Source: Candidatus Cloacimonadota bacterium (GTDB lineage Bacteria > Muiribacteriota > UBA6191). Taken from it: a DNA stretch of 39,319 nucleotides. Made by a program: the position numbers and the translations under genes. Where the stretch lies: the NCBI GenBank assembly GCA_002402105.1, contig NVVD01000011.1:18131-57449 (forward strand). Reading direction: 5' to 3'. Shown here piece by piece: positions 1 through 7,249 of the stretch; the first letter of the stretch is position 1, and every line of letters starts with the position of its first letter. The notes beneath the pieces are model-generated. The model did not search any database and was not told the origin of the DNA. It saw only the letters and a program-made list of their open reading frames with translations.

Positions 1-44
1 CCAATTTTAATAGCACCTGACCCTAATATTAATATTGATTTCAT
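1..44 (-). CDS. carB: Carbamoyl-phosphate synthase large subunit, N-terminal start only (partial)
   Basis: The ATG at 44-42 on the minus strand opens a frame that reads MKSILILGSGAIKIG to the window edge. This is the start of the first ATP-grasp half of CarB, which normally opens with a glycine-rich G-(S/A)-G-x-x-x-I-G sequence. CarB makes carbamoyl phosphate from bicarbonate, ATP and the ammonia delivered by CarA, for pyrimidine and arginine synthesis. Its start lies 2 bp beyond the carA stop codon, so the two are co-transcribed and probably translationally coupled. Only about 14 residues are visible. The call rests on those residues and on the position directly after carA. Confidence 0.85.
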   Translation of the reverse strand, partial: MKSILILGSGAIKI

Positions 45-46
45 AA

Positions 47-1081
47 CTACTCTAAGGATAAAATAAAGTCATCAAATAAAAAAGATAAATCACTTGGACC
101 AGAAGCCCCTTCTGGATGAAACTGAACACCATAATAGTTTTGATCGATACTTTTAATACCCTCAACAGAATTATCATTTAAGTTTTTAAACCAAATGTTA
201 CAGCCAATAGGTAAGCTATCCCTATCAACTACGTAAGAATGGTTTTGAGAACTATTAAAACATTTTTTAGAACCCACCAATAATATAGGTTGATTATGTG
301 AACGATGTCCATAAGACATTTTATAGGTTTTTGCTCCTAAAGCTAAAGCCAATATTTGATGCCCTAAACAAATTCCAAAAATTGGAGTTTTTAAATCAAT
401 TGATTTTTTTATATTTTTAATAACTTGTTTATAATCTTTTGGATTGCCTGGGCCATTTGAAATAATAATAGCATCATAGTTTTCAATCTCTTTATTGTGA
501 TAATCAAAAGTATGATTCACAATTAAAAGCTCAACTTGCCTACTAATAAATGAGTTAATAATGGCCTGTTTACATCCACAGTTAATTAATAAAACTCTAT
601 ATAGATTTTTTTTTGTAGAAATTATTTCGATTTTTTTATCATTTAAAAAAACGGATGGTTTAATATGAGTTATTAAAGCTTGTGGGCTATTTGAAAGAAT
701 AGCTTTCATAAACCCATTTATTTTTATGTGATGCGATAAAGCTCTTATATCAATATCGGATATAGCTGCTATATCATATTTTTTTAAACATTTATCTAAA
801 GAACTAGCATTTTTATCAAAATAATCACTTAAATTATTAATAATAAGTGATGCAACTTGAATTTTTTCTGATTGAAAAAAAGATTCATCTACCCCATAAT
901 TACCAATCATTGGATAAGTCAAACATAGTACTTGATTTTGATAAGAAGGGTCAGTCAAACATTCAACATAGCCAATCATTCCTGTATGAATCACTAATTC
1001 ACCTTGAATAAAGTTATCTGAACCAAAAGCTAAACCTTTAAATTTTGTTCCGTCTTCAAGAATTAACCAACGAATTTTCAA
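47..1081 (-). CDS. carA: Carbamoyl-phosphate synthase small subunit (glutaminase)
   Basis: This subunit hydrolyses glutamine and channels ammonia to CarB. The N-terminal half (about 1-150) is the CarA-specific domain, with LEDGTKFKG and the GYVECLTDPSY stretch. The C-terminal half is a class I glutamine amidotransferase: SNGPGNP (208-214), nucleophile Cys238 in GICLGHQ, GHRSHNQP (258-265), and the catalytic pair His322/Glu324 in FHPEG. At 344 residues it is slightly short for the family (about 360-380). The start codon is TTG at 1081-1079, supported by an AAGGAA ribosome-binding site five bases upstream. It begins 2 bp after the RNase Z-like gene and runs into carB, so it is the fourth gene of a minus-strand operon. 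The family assignment is secure. Confidence 0.96.
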   Translation of the reverse strand: MKIRWLILEDGTKFKGLAFGSDNFIQGELVIHTGMIGYVECLTDPSYQNQVLCLTYPMIGNYGVDESFFQSEKIQVASLIINNLSDYFDKNASSLDKCLKKYDIAAISDIDIRALSHHIKINGFMKAILSNSPQALITHIKPSVFLNDKKIEIISTKKNLYRVLLINCGCKQAIINSFISRQVELLIVNHTFDYHNKEIENYDAIIISNGPGNPKDYKQVIKNIKKSIDLKTPIFGICLGHQILALALGAKTYKMSYGHRSHNQPILLVGSKKCFNSSQNHSYVVDRDSLPIGCNIWFKNLNDNSVEGIKSIDQNYYGVQFHPEGASGPSDLSFLFDDFILSLE

Positions 1082-1083
1082 GT

Positions 1084-2070
1084 TTATTCCTTAGAAATAT
1101 ATTTAGCTATAGTTTCTTTTGAAAAATTAGGTTCTCGTCCTTCAAATTCGGCTCTTCCTTCTTCTATTACATCAAATATCTCAGATAGATAGCGTCTTGA
1201 GTGATGAACCAATTTAAGTTTTTTAACCTTTGCTATTCTAGCTAAGTAACCTGATCGTTTAGAGGTTGAATGATGATGCTTAAATGCATAGTCTTTATCT
1301 ATTTCTCTAAAAAAGGCCTCGATATATAAAATATCAATTTCATTAAAAAGCTCTGACAATAATTTATGATTGGGCTCTGTACCAAGATGATCCATAGCCC
1401 AACCTACTTGAAAGCCAGAAGAAGTAACTAGGTATGAGTATAACTCATCAGTTGAAACCATTTTATTATCTACTTCTAGTTGACCCGAAACTTTATCTAA
1501 ATACATCTCTTTTAATTTTGCTATCCATGGCCCACCTTTATAAGGAAAACCACTAATATTTATTTTATCATTTTCACATAATTTATAAGCAATTGAAGGT
1601 ATTTTATGATCTAAAACTTTGTAATTAACAAAGATATTATCTTGTTCTAGTAAAGTTTTTGATTTAACCACAATGGGGTTTTTTAGTTTCCATAATGGTG
1701 GATAAATTTTATAAATATGAAAGGTTTCATCATCTATAATTTCTCTGATTTCAAAACAATTTGCACTTTTCCCGATAAGATTCCAGGTAAATCCAAGAAG
1801 TTTAGAATAAACATTTTTTGCAATACCAACTGGGCCAGTAATAGTTAAAGGATTTCTACTTCCTGCTCGATGCCTAATGATAGAATCAAAATTAATGAAA
1901 TGGTCTATATGTGTATGAGTAACAAAAACAGCTCTAAGTTTTAAAATGTCTGATATTGTTAATAAAGATGCTACACCACAATCAAACATATATGTAAAAC
2001 CATGGTTTTCTGGGTATGCAACCATGCATATATCTTCGTTCATTTTACTTTTTAAACTGGTTTTTATCAT
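1084..2070 (-). CDS. RNase Z-like metallo-beta-lactamase-fold hydrolase
   Basis: This is a 328-residue metallo-beta-lactamase fold protein. The zinc motif HxHxDH is intact as THTHIDH (51-57). A later aspartate in GWAMDHLGTEP (about 226) would bridge the metals, a histidine-rich KHHHSTS lies near 264, and a final VHHSRRY provides the last ligand. The spacing and the late His-Ser-Arg motif resemble the RNase Z/ElaC family, which trims tRNA 3' ends. Related proteins in that superfamily act on small-molecule phosphodiesters or have unknown substrates, so tRNA processing is only a possibility. It sits 2 bp before carA and 65 bp after the preceding coiled-coil gene. A second in-frame ATG at codon 10 is possible, but codon 1 gives the fuller N-terminus. 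Confidence 0.75.
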   Translation of the reverse strand: MIKTSLKSKMNEDICMVAYPENHGFTYMFDCGVASLLTISDILKLRAVFVTHTHIDHFINFDSIIRHRAGSRNPLTITGPVGIAKNVYSKLLGFTWNLIGKSANCFEIREIIDDETFHIYKIYPPLWKLKNPIVVKSKTLLEQDNIFVNYKVLDHKIPSIAYKLCENDKINISGFPYKGGPWIAKLKEMYLDKVSGQLEVDNKMVSTDELYSYLVTSSGFQVGWAMDHLGTEPNHKLLSELFNEIDILYIEAFFREIDKDYAFKHHHSTSKRSGYLARIAKVKKLKLVHHSRRYLSEIFDVIEEGRAEFEGREPNFSKETIAKYISKE

Positions 2071-2135
2071 TTTAGGTTAGCTCTTAAGAAATTCTAGTCG
2101 GTAAGATGGAGTATAATTCAATCAACTTCTTTTTT

Positions 2136-2822
2136 CTAGCGATTTATCTTATTATATAGTTTTTGATACAAAGTATCTTGTCTTTTTAATTGTTTTTTTA
2201 AATCAGTAAGCCTAGATTTTAGCATATTACATTCAGCTATTTTTAACTCTAATAAGTCTGTTTTATCTAAAGTTTTATCAGGCTTTTCTAATTCTTTTAC
2301 TTCCGATAAATCAACCTCTTTATTTCCTTCTAATAATTTATTAACTAAATAAGAAACCTCGTCTTGATTCATGACCTCTTCTACATCGTCTAAATGTAAT
2401 TCAGGATCATTTGTCACCTCTTGATTAAAATAGTTTAGCTTATCTGATTCAATTAAAATTAATCTAAATTTTGTTGGCCCTTGTGGCTCTTCTATAATTT
2501 TATCAATAACAAAAAATCGTATATCATAGGGTCTGTTTATTGAGATTAGATTGCCGTCAGCTGTAATTTGTACTTTTACCGTACGGACTAATTTTTCAAG
2601 TAATGTTAAAATATCTGAATTATCATTTTTTATGATTTTATCTAATCTTGCAACTATATCTTTACTAACAACATAGTTTTCTTCATTTACACCAGATGCA
2701 TCTGTTTTAATATAATTAATTACAATGCTATGCCCATCATTTAAAACAGACTCTACAAAATCATCATAAACATTATCAAGTAAAGATTGCTCTATTTCGT
2801 TATGTGGAATATTTTCAGACAT
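2136..2822 (-). CDS. Hypothetical acidic protein with C-terminal coiled coil
   Basis: I do not recognise this 228-residue protein. It has no signal peptide or membrane segment and is probably cytoplasmic. Residues 1-130 look like a mixed alpha/beta domain, with conserved-looking patches at VRTVKVQITADGNLISINRP and at GPTKFRLILIESDKLNYF. A strongly acidic linker (about 135-180) follows. A lysine/leucine-rich helix with heptad spacing (about 185-228, LKIAECNMLKSRLTDLKKQL) predicts a coiled coil and hence oligomerisation or partner binding. Its start overlaps the end of the glycerate-kinase-like gene by 8 bp, so the two are translationally coupled, and the RNase Z-like gene follows 65 bp later. 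Confidence 0.6.
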   Translation of the reverse strand: MSENIPHNEIEQSLLDNVYDDFVESVLNDGHSIVINYIKTDASGVNEENYVVSKDIVARLDKIIKNDNSDILTLLEKLVRTVKVQITADGNLISINRPYDIRFFVIDKIIEEPQGPTKFRLILIESDKLNYFNQEVTNDPELHLDDVEEVMNQDEVSYLVNKLLEGNKEVDLSEVKELEKPDKTLDKTDLLELKIAECNMLKSRLTDLKKQLKRQDTLYQKLYNKINR

Positions 2823-4203
2823 TTTTGACCTTTTTTATCTTTTTAGCTCGTTGACAAATTAAAAAAACTAAATCTTCTTGAATCGCTCCTGTTGAACCAA
2901 GCTCAATTAATGCATTATTTTTTTTAAAAAAAGAGTTAGCAGAATAATTTAATAGAGATTTTTCTGCTAAAATTTGGTTTTCTTCATCTTGATACATTGA
3001 TTCGTTGATAAAAGCACCTGAATAACGAGAAGAACCATCTAAACCATTACTACTCAAAACCATTAGCTCAAAATTTTTGAAACCTGCTTTTAACATTCGG
3101 CTACCTAGCTGTAAACAAAAGTGTTGGTTTTTTCCTTCGTTATTAATGAAATCTCTATTTATTTTTATCTGACCATGATAAATGAAACAAGCACTGCTAG
3201 CTTTAGATTTAATAGGAGATAAAATTAAATTTTCAAAACAGATTTCTACAGCTTCATTAATATTTACATCAAAGTCAGCATGCTCTATAAAAACTTGAGC
3301 TCCATTATTTTCTAATATAAACTCTATATTATTTAATGCTGTTTCAATGGTTTCTAAAGTTAAATAATTTATTTTTAAACTAGAAATTTCAGATTCTTTT
3401 AAAGTATCTATCAATAACTTATTCATTCCTTTTTTTAATACTTCTATTATAGATTTAGGAATTTTTTCAAGCAATTTATTTGCTCTTAATACATTAAGTG
3501 CATTTTTATAAGTACTTTCTTGGGTAGAGCAAATACCTGATTTTAAATTATTACCTGATATGTCTTGTGACATTCTAAAAATTGAACATGAAAATTTATG
3601 TAATAACTTTATAAACTTACCTGACTTAACTTTAGAAATATGAGATTTAACAATATTAATATCATATAATGATAGGCCAGATTTCATCATGGTTTCGTTT
3701 AGTTTTATATTATCTGGTAATGAAACACCAAATTCGGGCAAATTTAGCATAGAGCTTGCACCATCAGACAATAATACAATGATATGAAACTTTTTCTTAA
3801 CATAAGTTTCAATACTAGAAATAACTTGATAAGTAGGAGAATCAATTAAAGTATCTGTAAGACCTGTTTGATTAGTAAAATAATCAAAGCCAACAAATTT
3901 TTTATTTACTTTATCTTTTGTAAAAATGATACCTCTTATTGGCTTAGTATAATTTTTATTATTCAACTCTGCATAAATAAAATCATTCATTAAAGGAGCT
4001 GCTTGACCTATAGCTACAATAAAAATACCCGCAAATTTATTTCTTTCAAAAGTATTTTCACCAATTTGTAATGTAGATTCATTTAAATGAATCATATCTT
4101 CTTGGATTTTTCCAATATGAATATCTTCCATTAAACGATACAAGATTTTTTTACTTTGGTCTTGTAAGTTTAATTTCTTAATTAAATTATTAATTTTATT
4201 CAC
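2815..4203 (-). CDS. Degenerate GckA/MOFRL-family (glycerate 2-kinase-like) protein
   Basis: The order of motifs matches the GckA/TtuD glycerate 2-kinase family: IGQAAP (65-70, normally GKAA), LLSDGASS (144-151, normally LLSGGxSA), DINIVKSHISKVKSGK (181-196, normally LxxVRkHLSxIKGG), LNYLTLETIE, EGKNQ (normally GGRNQE), LSSNGLDG (normally SxGTDGxDG) and a final ALIELGSTGA. Length is 462 residues, usual for the family. The lysine of GKAA, thought to be catalytic in class II glycerate kinases, is Gln67 here, and several glycines of the other motifs are changed. It may therefore be inactive or use another substrate. The start is GTG at 4203, with AAAGGT about seven bases upstream. It leads the minus-strand operon that ends in carAB. 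Confidence 0.7.
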   Translation of the reverse strand: MNKINNLIKKLNLQDQSKKILYRLMEDIHIGKIQEDMIHLNESTLQIGENTFERNKFAGIFIVAIGQAAPLMNDFIYAELNNKNYTKPIRGIIFTKDKVNKKFVGFDYFTNQTGLTDTLIDSPTYQVISSIETYVKKKFHIIVLLSDGASSMLNLPEFGVSLPDNIKLNETMMKSGLSLYDINIVKSHISKVKSGKFIKLLHKFSCSIFRMSQDISGNNLKSGICSTQESTYKNALNVLRANKLLEKIPKSIIEVLKKGMNKLLIDTLKESEISSLKINYLTLETIETALNNIEFILENNGAQVFIEHADFDVNINEAVEICFENLILSPIKSKASSACFIYHGQIKINRDFINNEGKNQHFCLQLGSRMLKAGFKNFELMVLSSNGLDGSSRYSGAFINESMYQDEENQILAEKSLLNYSANSFFKKNNALIELGSTGAIQEDLVFLICQRAKKIKKVKNV

Positions 4204-4310
4204 TAAAAACCTTTATACCCAAATGCAAAGAAATTTACTTATCTCTATTTATCAGACTAAACAAAAACCGATCACTTTTCAAGATTTAATAAACTAGTAA
4301 TAAAATGTTC

Positions 4311-4339
4311 ATGACAAATGAATCTAAAAACGATAGAAT
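4311..4339 (+). promoter_or_regulatory. Putative sigma-70 promoter for thrS
   Basis: ATGACA (4311-4316) matches the -35 consensus at five of six positions, and TAGAAT (4334-4339) matches the -10 at five of six, with an ideal 17-bp spacer. Transcription would start near 4346 and leave a 5' leader of about 128 nt before the thrS ATG. It lies in the only intergenic stretch (4204-4473) between two divergent operons. Confidence 0.5.
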
Positions 4340-4348
4340 CCTCATATG

Positions 4349-4354
4349 ATTATA
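4349..4354 (-). promoter_or_regulatory. Possible extended -10 for the leftward operon
   Basis: On the minus strand this reads TATAAT preceded by TGA, an extended -10 (TGnTATAAT). It lies within the 13-bp palindrome ATGATTATATCAT at 4346-4358. No good -35 is visible, and transcription from here would give the GTG start at 4203 a leader of about 140 nt. It overlaps the region just downstream of the likely thrS promoter, so the two directions may interfere. This is a weak call by eye. Confidence 0.3.
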
Positions 4355-4358
4355 TCAT

Positions 4359-4391
4359 GCGATATTTAAAACATTAATTATTATATATCGC
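4359..4391 (+). promoter_or_regulatory. Hairpin in the thrS leader
   Basis: GCGATAT (4359-4365) pairs perfectly with ATATCGC (4385-4391) around a 19-base AT-rich loop, inside the predicted thrS leader. Leaders of thrS genes are often regulatory (translational operator or T-box). No T-box consensus is visible here. The stem may be an attenuating or stabilising structure, or chance in AT-rich DNA. Confidence 0.25.
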
Positions 4392-4473
4392 CATTTCATA
4401 CTTATTCTTAATTGAAGTTTCTAAGAAAGGTAAAGTATGAACTATATTTTTTATAAAACAACGGAGATCAAAT

Positions 4474-6267
4474 ATGTGTTCTGATGAAAAAAACACAAAT
4501 CTATATAAAATAAGACATTCATTAGCCCATATCATGGCACAAGCAGTTCAAGACTTGTTTCCCGATGTAGAGTTAGGCTTTGGACCCCCAATTGAAACGG
4601 GTTTTTATTACGATTTTAAATTTAAAGAGGCTTTTGATCCTGATTGTTTGAAAAAAATTGAAAAAAAAATGAAACATATCATTAAAACAAATCAAGGTTT
4701 TGAATCTTATAATATGAGTGCTGATGAAGCACAAACTTATTTACTAGAAAATAATCAAAAATTAAAAGCAGAACACGCCAAATTTTTATCTGATAAAGGT
4801 CTTGAATTAAGTTTTTATAAAAGTGGAAAATTTGTAGATTTATGCGAAGGCCCACATGTTGAAAAATCTCGTGAAATTCCTGCTGGTTGTTTTCAGTTAG
4901 ATAGTGTTGCTGGCTCCTACTGGAAAGGTGACTCTAACAATGAAATGCTTACTCGAATCTACGCTCTTTGTTTTGAAAATAATGAGCAATTAAATGTCTT
5001 TATCAAAGAAAGAAAGCTAGCTCAACAAAGAGATCACAGAAAACTTGGTAAAGAGCTAGACTTATATGTCATTGATGATGAAATTGGTGCTGGTTTACCT
5101 CTTTGGTTGCCAAATGGTACTGTTTTAAAAGACGAACTCGAAAACTATGCTAAAGATGTAGAGTTTAAAGCAGGATATAAACGTATCTCTACTCCTCATA
5201 TTACCAAAGAGGACCTCTACTATCGCTCTGGTCATTTACCATATTACAAAGATACTATGTATTCGCCAATTGATATTGATGGTGAAAACTACTATTTAAA
5301 ACCAATGAACTGCCCACATCATCATAAAGTTTTTTCTTCTAAACCTAAGTCTTATAAAGATCTACCTCTTAGGTTTGCTGAATATGGAACATGTTATCGA
5401 TATGAAAGCTCTGGTTCTTTAACTGGACTCTTAAGAGTTCGTGCTTTGTCTATGAACGATGCTCATATTTATTGTACTAAAGACCAAGTCAAAGATGAGT
5501 TTAAAAAAGTCCTAAAAATGCATAAAGATTACTATGAAAAATTTCGGATTGAAAAATACTGGGTTCGATTATCTTTACATGCCCAAGATAAAGACAAATT
5601 TATTGATGACGAAGATGGTTGGGTTTTTACAGAAAATATAGTGAGAGATTGTTTAGAAGAATTAGATATCAAATATAAAGCAGAAGAAGGAGAAGCAGCT
5701 TTTTACGGACCAAAAGTTGACTTTCAAATTAGAAATGTTATTGGCCGAGAAGAAACAGCTTCAACAAACCAATTAGATTTTGGAATAGCAGATAGATTTG
5801 ATCTTAAATATACAGGTGAAGATGGAGATTTTCATCAACCATATATCATTCATAGAGCACCTCTTGGTACTCACGAAAGATTCTTGGCTTTTTTAATTGA
5901 ACATTACGGAGGAGCTTTTCCTACTTGGATGTCTCCTGTTCAAGTAAAGTTAATACCTGTTGCTGATGTTTTTATGGACTATGCTAAAGAGCTTGAAGAG
6001 TTGTTTTTTGCTAATGGATTTAGAGTAGAAATAGACACATCTAATGACTCTTTTTCTAAAAAAGTTAGAAAAGCTATAACAACAAAAACTCCAAATATGC
6101 TAATTTTAGGTGATGACGAGCGTACTAATAAAACAGTAACTTGGAGAAGATATTGTACAAAAGTTCAAAAAACTATCTCTAGTGAAGATTTTTTAACTAT
6201 TTTAAAAGATACTGTTTCTAATCGTAAAATGGATAACTTTGAAGATGTAGAGTTATTAGAGGTTTAA
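4474..6267 (+). CDS. thrS: Threonyl-tRNA synthetase, TGS-less
   Basis: This enzyme charges tRNA-Thr with threonine in the cytoplasm. At 597 residues it lacks the N-terminal TGS domain (about 60 residues) and opens almost directly with the editing domain: RHSLAHIMAQA near residue 13 supplies the HxxxH pair, and YKSGKFVDLCEGPHV (about 115-130) supplies its other half. The class II core follows, with the zinc/substrate patch MNCPHHH, motif 2 around CYRYESSGSLTGLLRVRA, and motif 3 around APLGTHERFLAFLIEHYGG. The C-terminal anticodon-binding domain is complete. The ATG follows a CGGAGA ribosome-binding site, and no TGS coding is present in the 270 bp upstream. hldD starts 1 bp after the stop codon, so the two are co-transcribed. 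Confidence 0.97.
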   Translation: MCSDEKNTNLYKIRHSLAHIMAQAVQDLFPDVELGFGPPIETGFYYDFKFKEAFDPDCLKKIEKKMKHIIKTNQGFESYNMSADEAQTYLLENNQKLKAEHAKFLSDKGLELSFYKSGKFVDLCEGPHVEKSREIPAGCFQLDSVAGSYWKGDSNNEMLTRIYALCFENNEQLNVFIKERKLAQQRDHRKLGKELDLYVIDDEIGAGLPLWLPNGTVLKDELENYAKDVEFKAGYKRISTPHITKEDLYYRSGHLPYYKDTMYSPIDIDGENYYLKPMNCPHHHKVFSSKPKSYKDLPLRFAEYGTCYRYESSGSLTGLLRVRALSMNDAHIYCTKDQVKDEFKKVLKMHKDYYEKFRIEKYWVRLSLHAQDKDKFIDDEDGWVFTENIVRDCLEELDIKYKAEEGEAAFYGPKVDFQIRNVIGREETASTNQLDFGIADRFDLKYTGEDGDFHQPYIIHRAPLGTHERFLAFLIEHYGGAFPTWMSPVQVKLIPVADVFMDYAKELEELFFANGFRVEIDTSNDSFSKKVRKAITTKTPNMLILGDDERTNKTVTWRRYCTKVQKTISSEDFLTILKDTVSNRKMDNFEDVELLEV

Positions 6268-6268
6268 A

Positions 6269-7231
6269 ATGATTGTTATAACTGGTGGTGCAGGCTTTAT
6301 CGGGAGTGCTTTAGTCTGGGAGCTTAACAAACGTGGTGAAGATAATATCTTAATTGTAGATAATCTTGGTTCTTCTGAAAAATGGAAAAACCTAGTGGGC
6401 TTAAACTTTACTGATTTTGTTCATAAAGATGACTTTTTAGATTTATTGCTAGAAGATGAATTAGAGATTCAAGCCATTTTTCATCTTGGGGCTTGCTCTT
6501 CTACTACTGAGCTTGATGCTAACTACCTAATGGATAATAACTATGAGTATTCAAAAACTTTAGCAATTTATTGCCATCAAAATAATATTCGTTTTATTTA
6601 TGCTTCATCTGCTGCTACTTATGGAGATGGTAATCTAGGTTACTCTGACTCTTTACAATTAAACAAATTAAAACCTTTAAATATGTATGGGTATTCTAAA
6701 CATATATTTGATCAATGGATGCAAAAACATCAATTAGATTGTCATGCTATTGGACTTAAGTTTTTTAATGTATGGGGACCTAACGAAAACCACAAAGGTT
6801 CTATGAAATCTATGGTTGCTAAGGCTTATGATCAAATTAAAACCGTTGGTCATGTATCTTTATTTAAATCACACCATAAAGATTATAAAGATGGTATGCA
6901 AAAAAGAGATTTTGTATACGTAAAAGATGTAGTTAAAATGATTTTACATTTTTATGATAAAAAAGAATTAAACGGTATTTTTAATATCGGGTCATCAAAA
7001 GCGCATACATGGCTTGATTTAGTTGAGCCAATTTTTGATGCTCTACAAATTGAAAAAGACATCATTTTTATTGATATGCCCCAAGAGCTACGTGGAAAAT
7101 ATCAATATTTCACCCAAGCTGATATGAGTAAATACTTAGAAAGTGGACTAAAAGAAATTATAACCCCACTCAATGAAGCTGTTAAAGATTATGTATTAGA
7201 TTATCTAGTTAAAGATAAATATTTAAATTAA
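6269..7231 (+). CDS. hldD: ADP-L-glycero-D-manno-heptose 6-epimerase
   Basis: HldD (RfaD) converts ADP-D-glycero- to ADP-L-glycero-D-manno-heptose, the precursor of the LPS inner core. This SDR-family protein has the N-terminal nucleotide-binding GGAGFIG (6-12), catalytic Tyr140/Lys144 in MYGYSK, and family-specific stretches such as HLGACSSTTE, KFFNVWGPNE and GMQKRDFVYVKD. Its length of 320 residues is typical. It starts 1 bp after thrS, using a GAGG site inside the thrS end, and is followed at 18 bp by the LKR-like gene. Its presence implies a heptose-containing lipopolysaccharide and therefore an outer membrane. Other heptose genes (hldE, gmhA) are not in the window. Confidence 0.95.
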   Translation: MIVITGGAGFIGSALVWELNKRGEDNILIVDNLGSSEKWKNLVGLNFTDFVHKDDFLDLLLEDELEIQAIFHLGACSSTTELDANYLMDNNYEYSKTLAIYCHQNNIRFIYASSAATYGDGNLGYSDSLQLNKLKPLNMYGYSKHIFDQWMQKHQLDCHAIGLKFFNVWGPNENHKGSMKSMVAKAYDQIKTVGHVSLFKSHHKDYKDGMQKRDFVYVKDVVKMILHFYDKKELNGIFNIGSSKAHTWLDLVEPIFDALQIEKDIIFIDMPQELRGKYQYFTQADMSKYLESGLKEIITPLNEAVKDYVLDYLVKDKYLN

Positions 7232-7249
7232 AAACTGAAAAGAGTAAAT

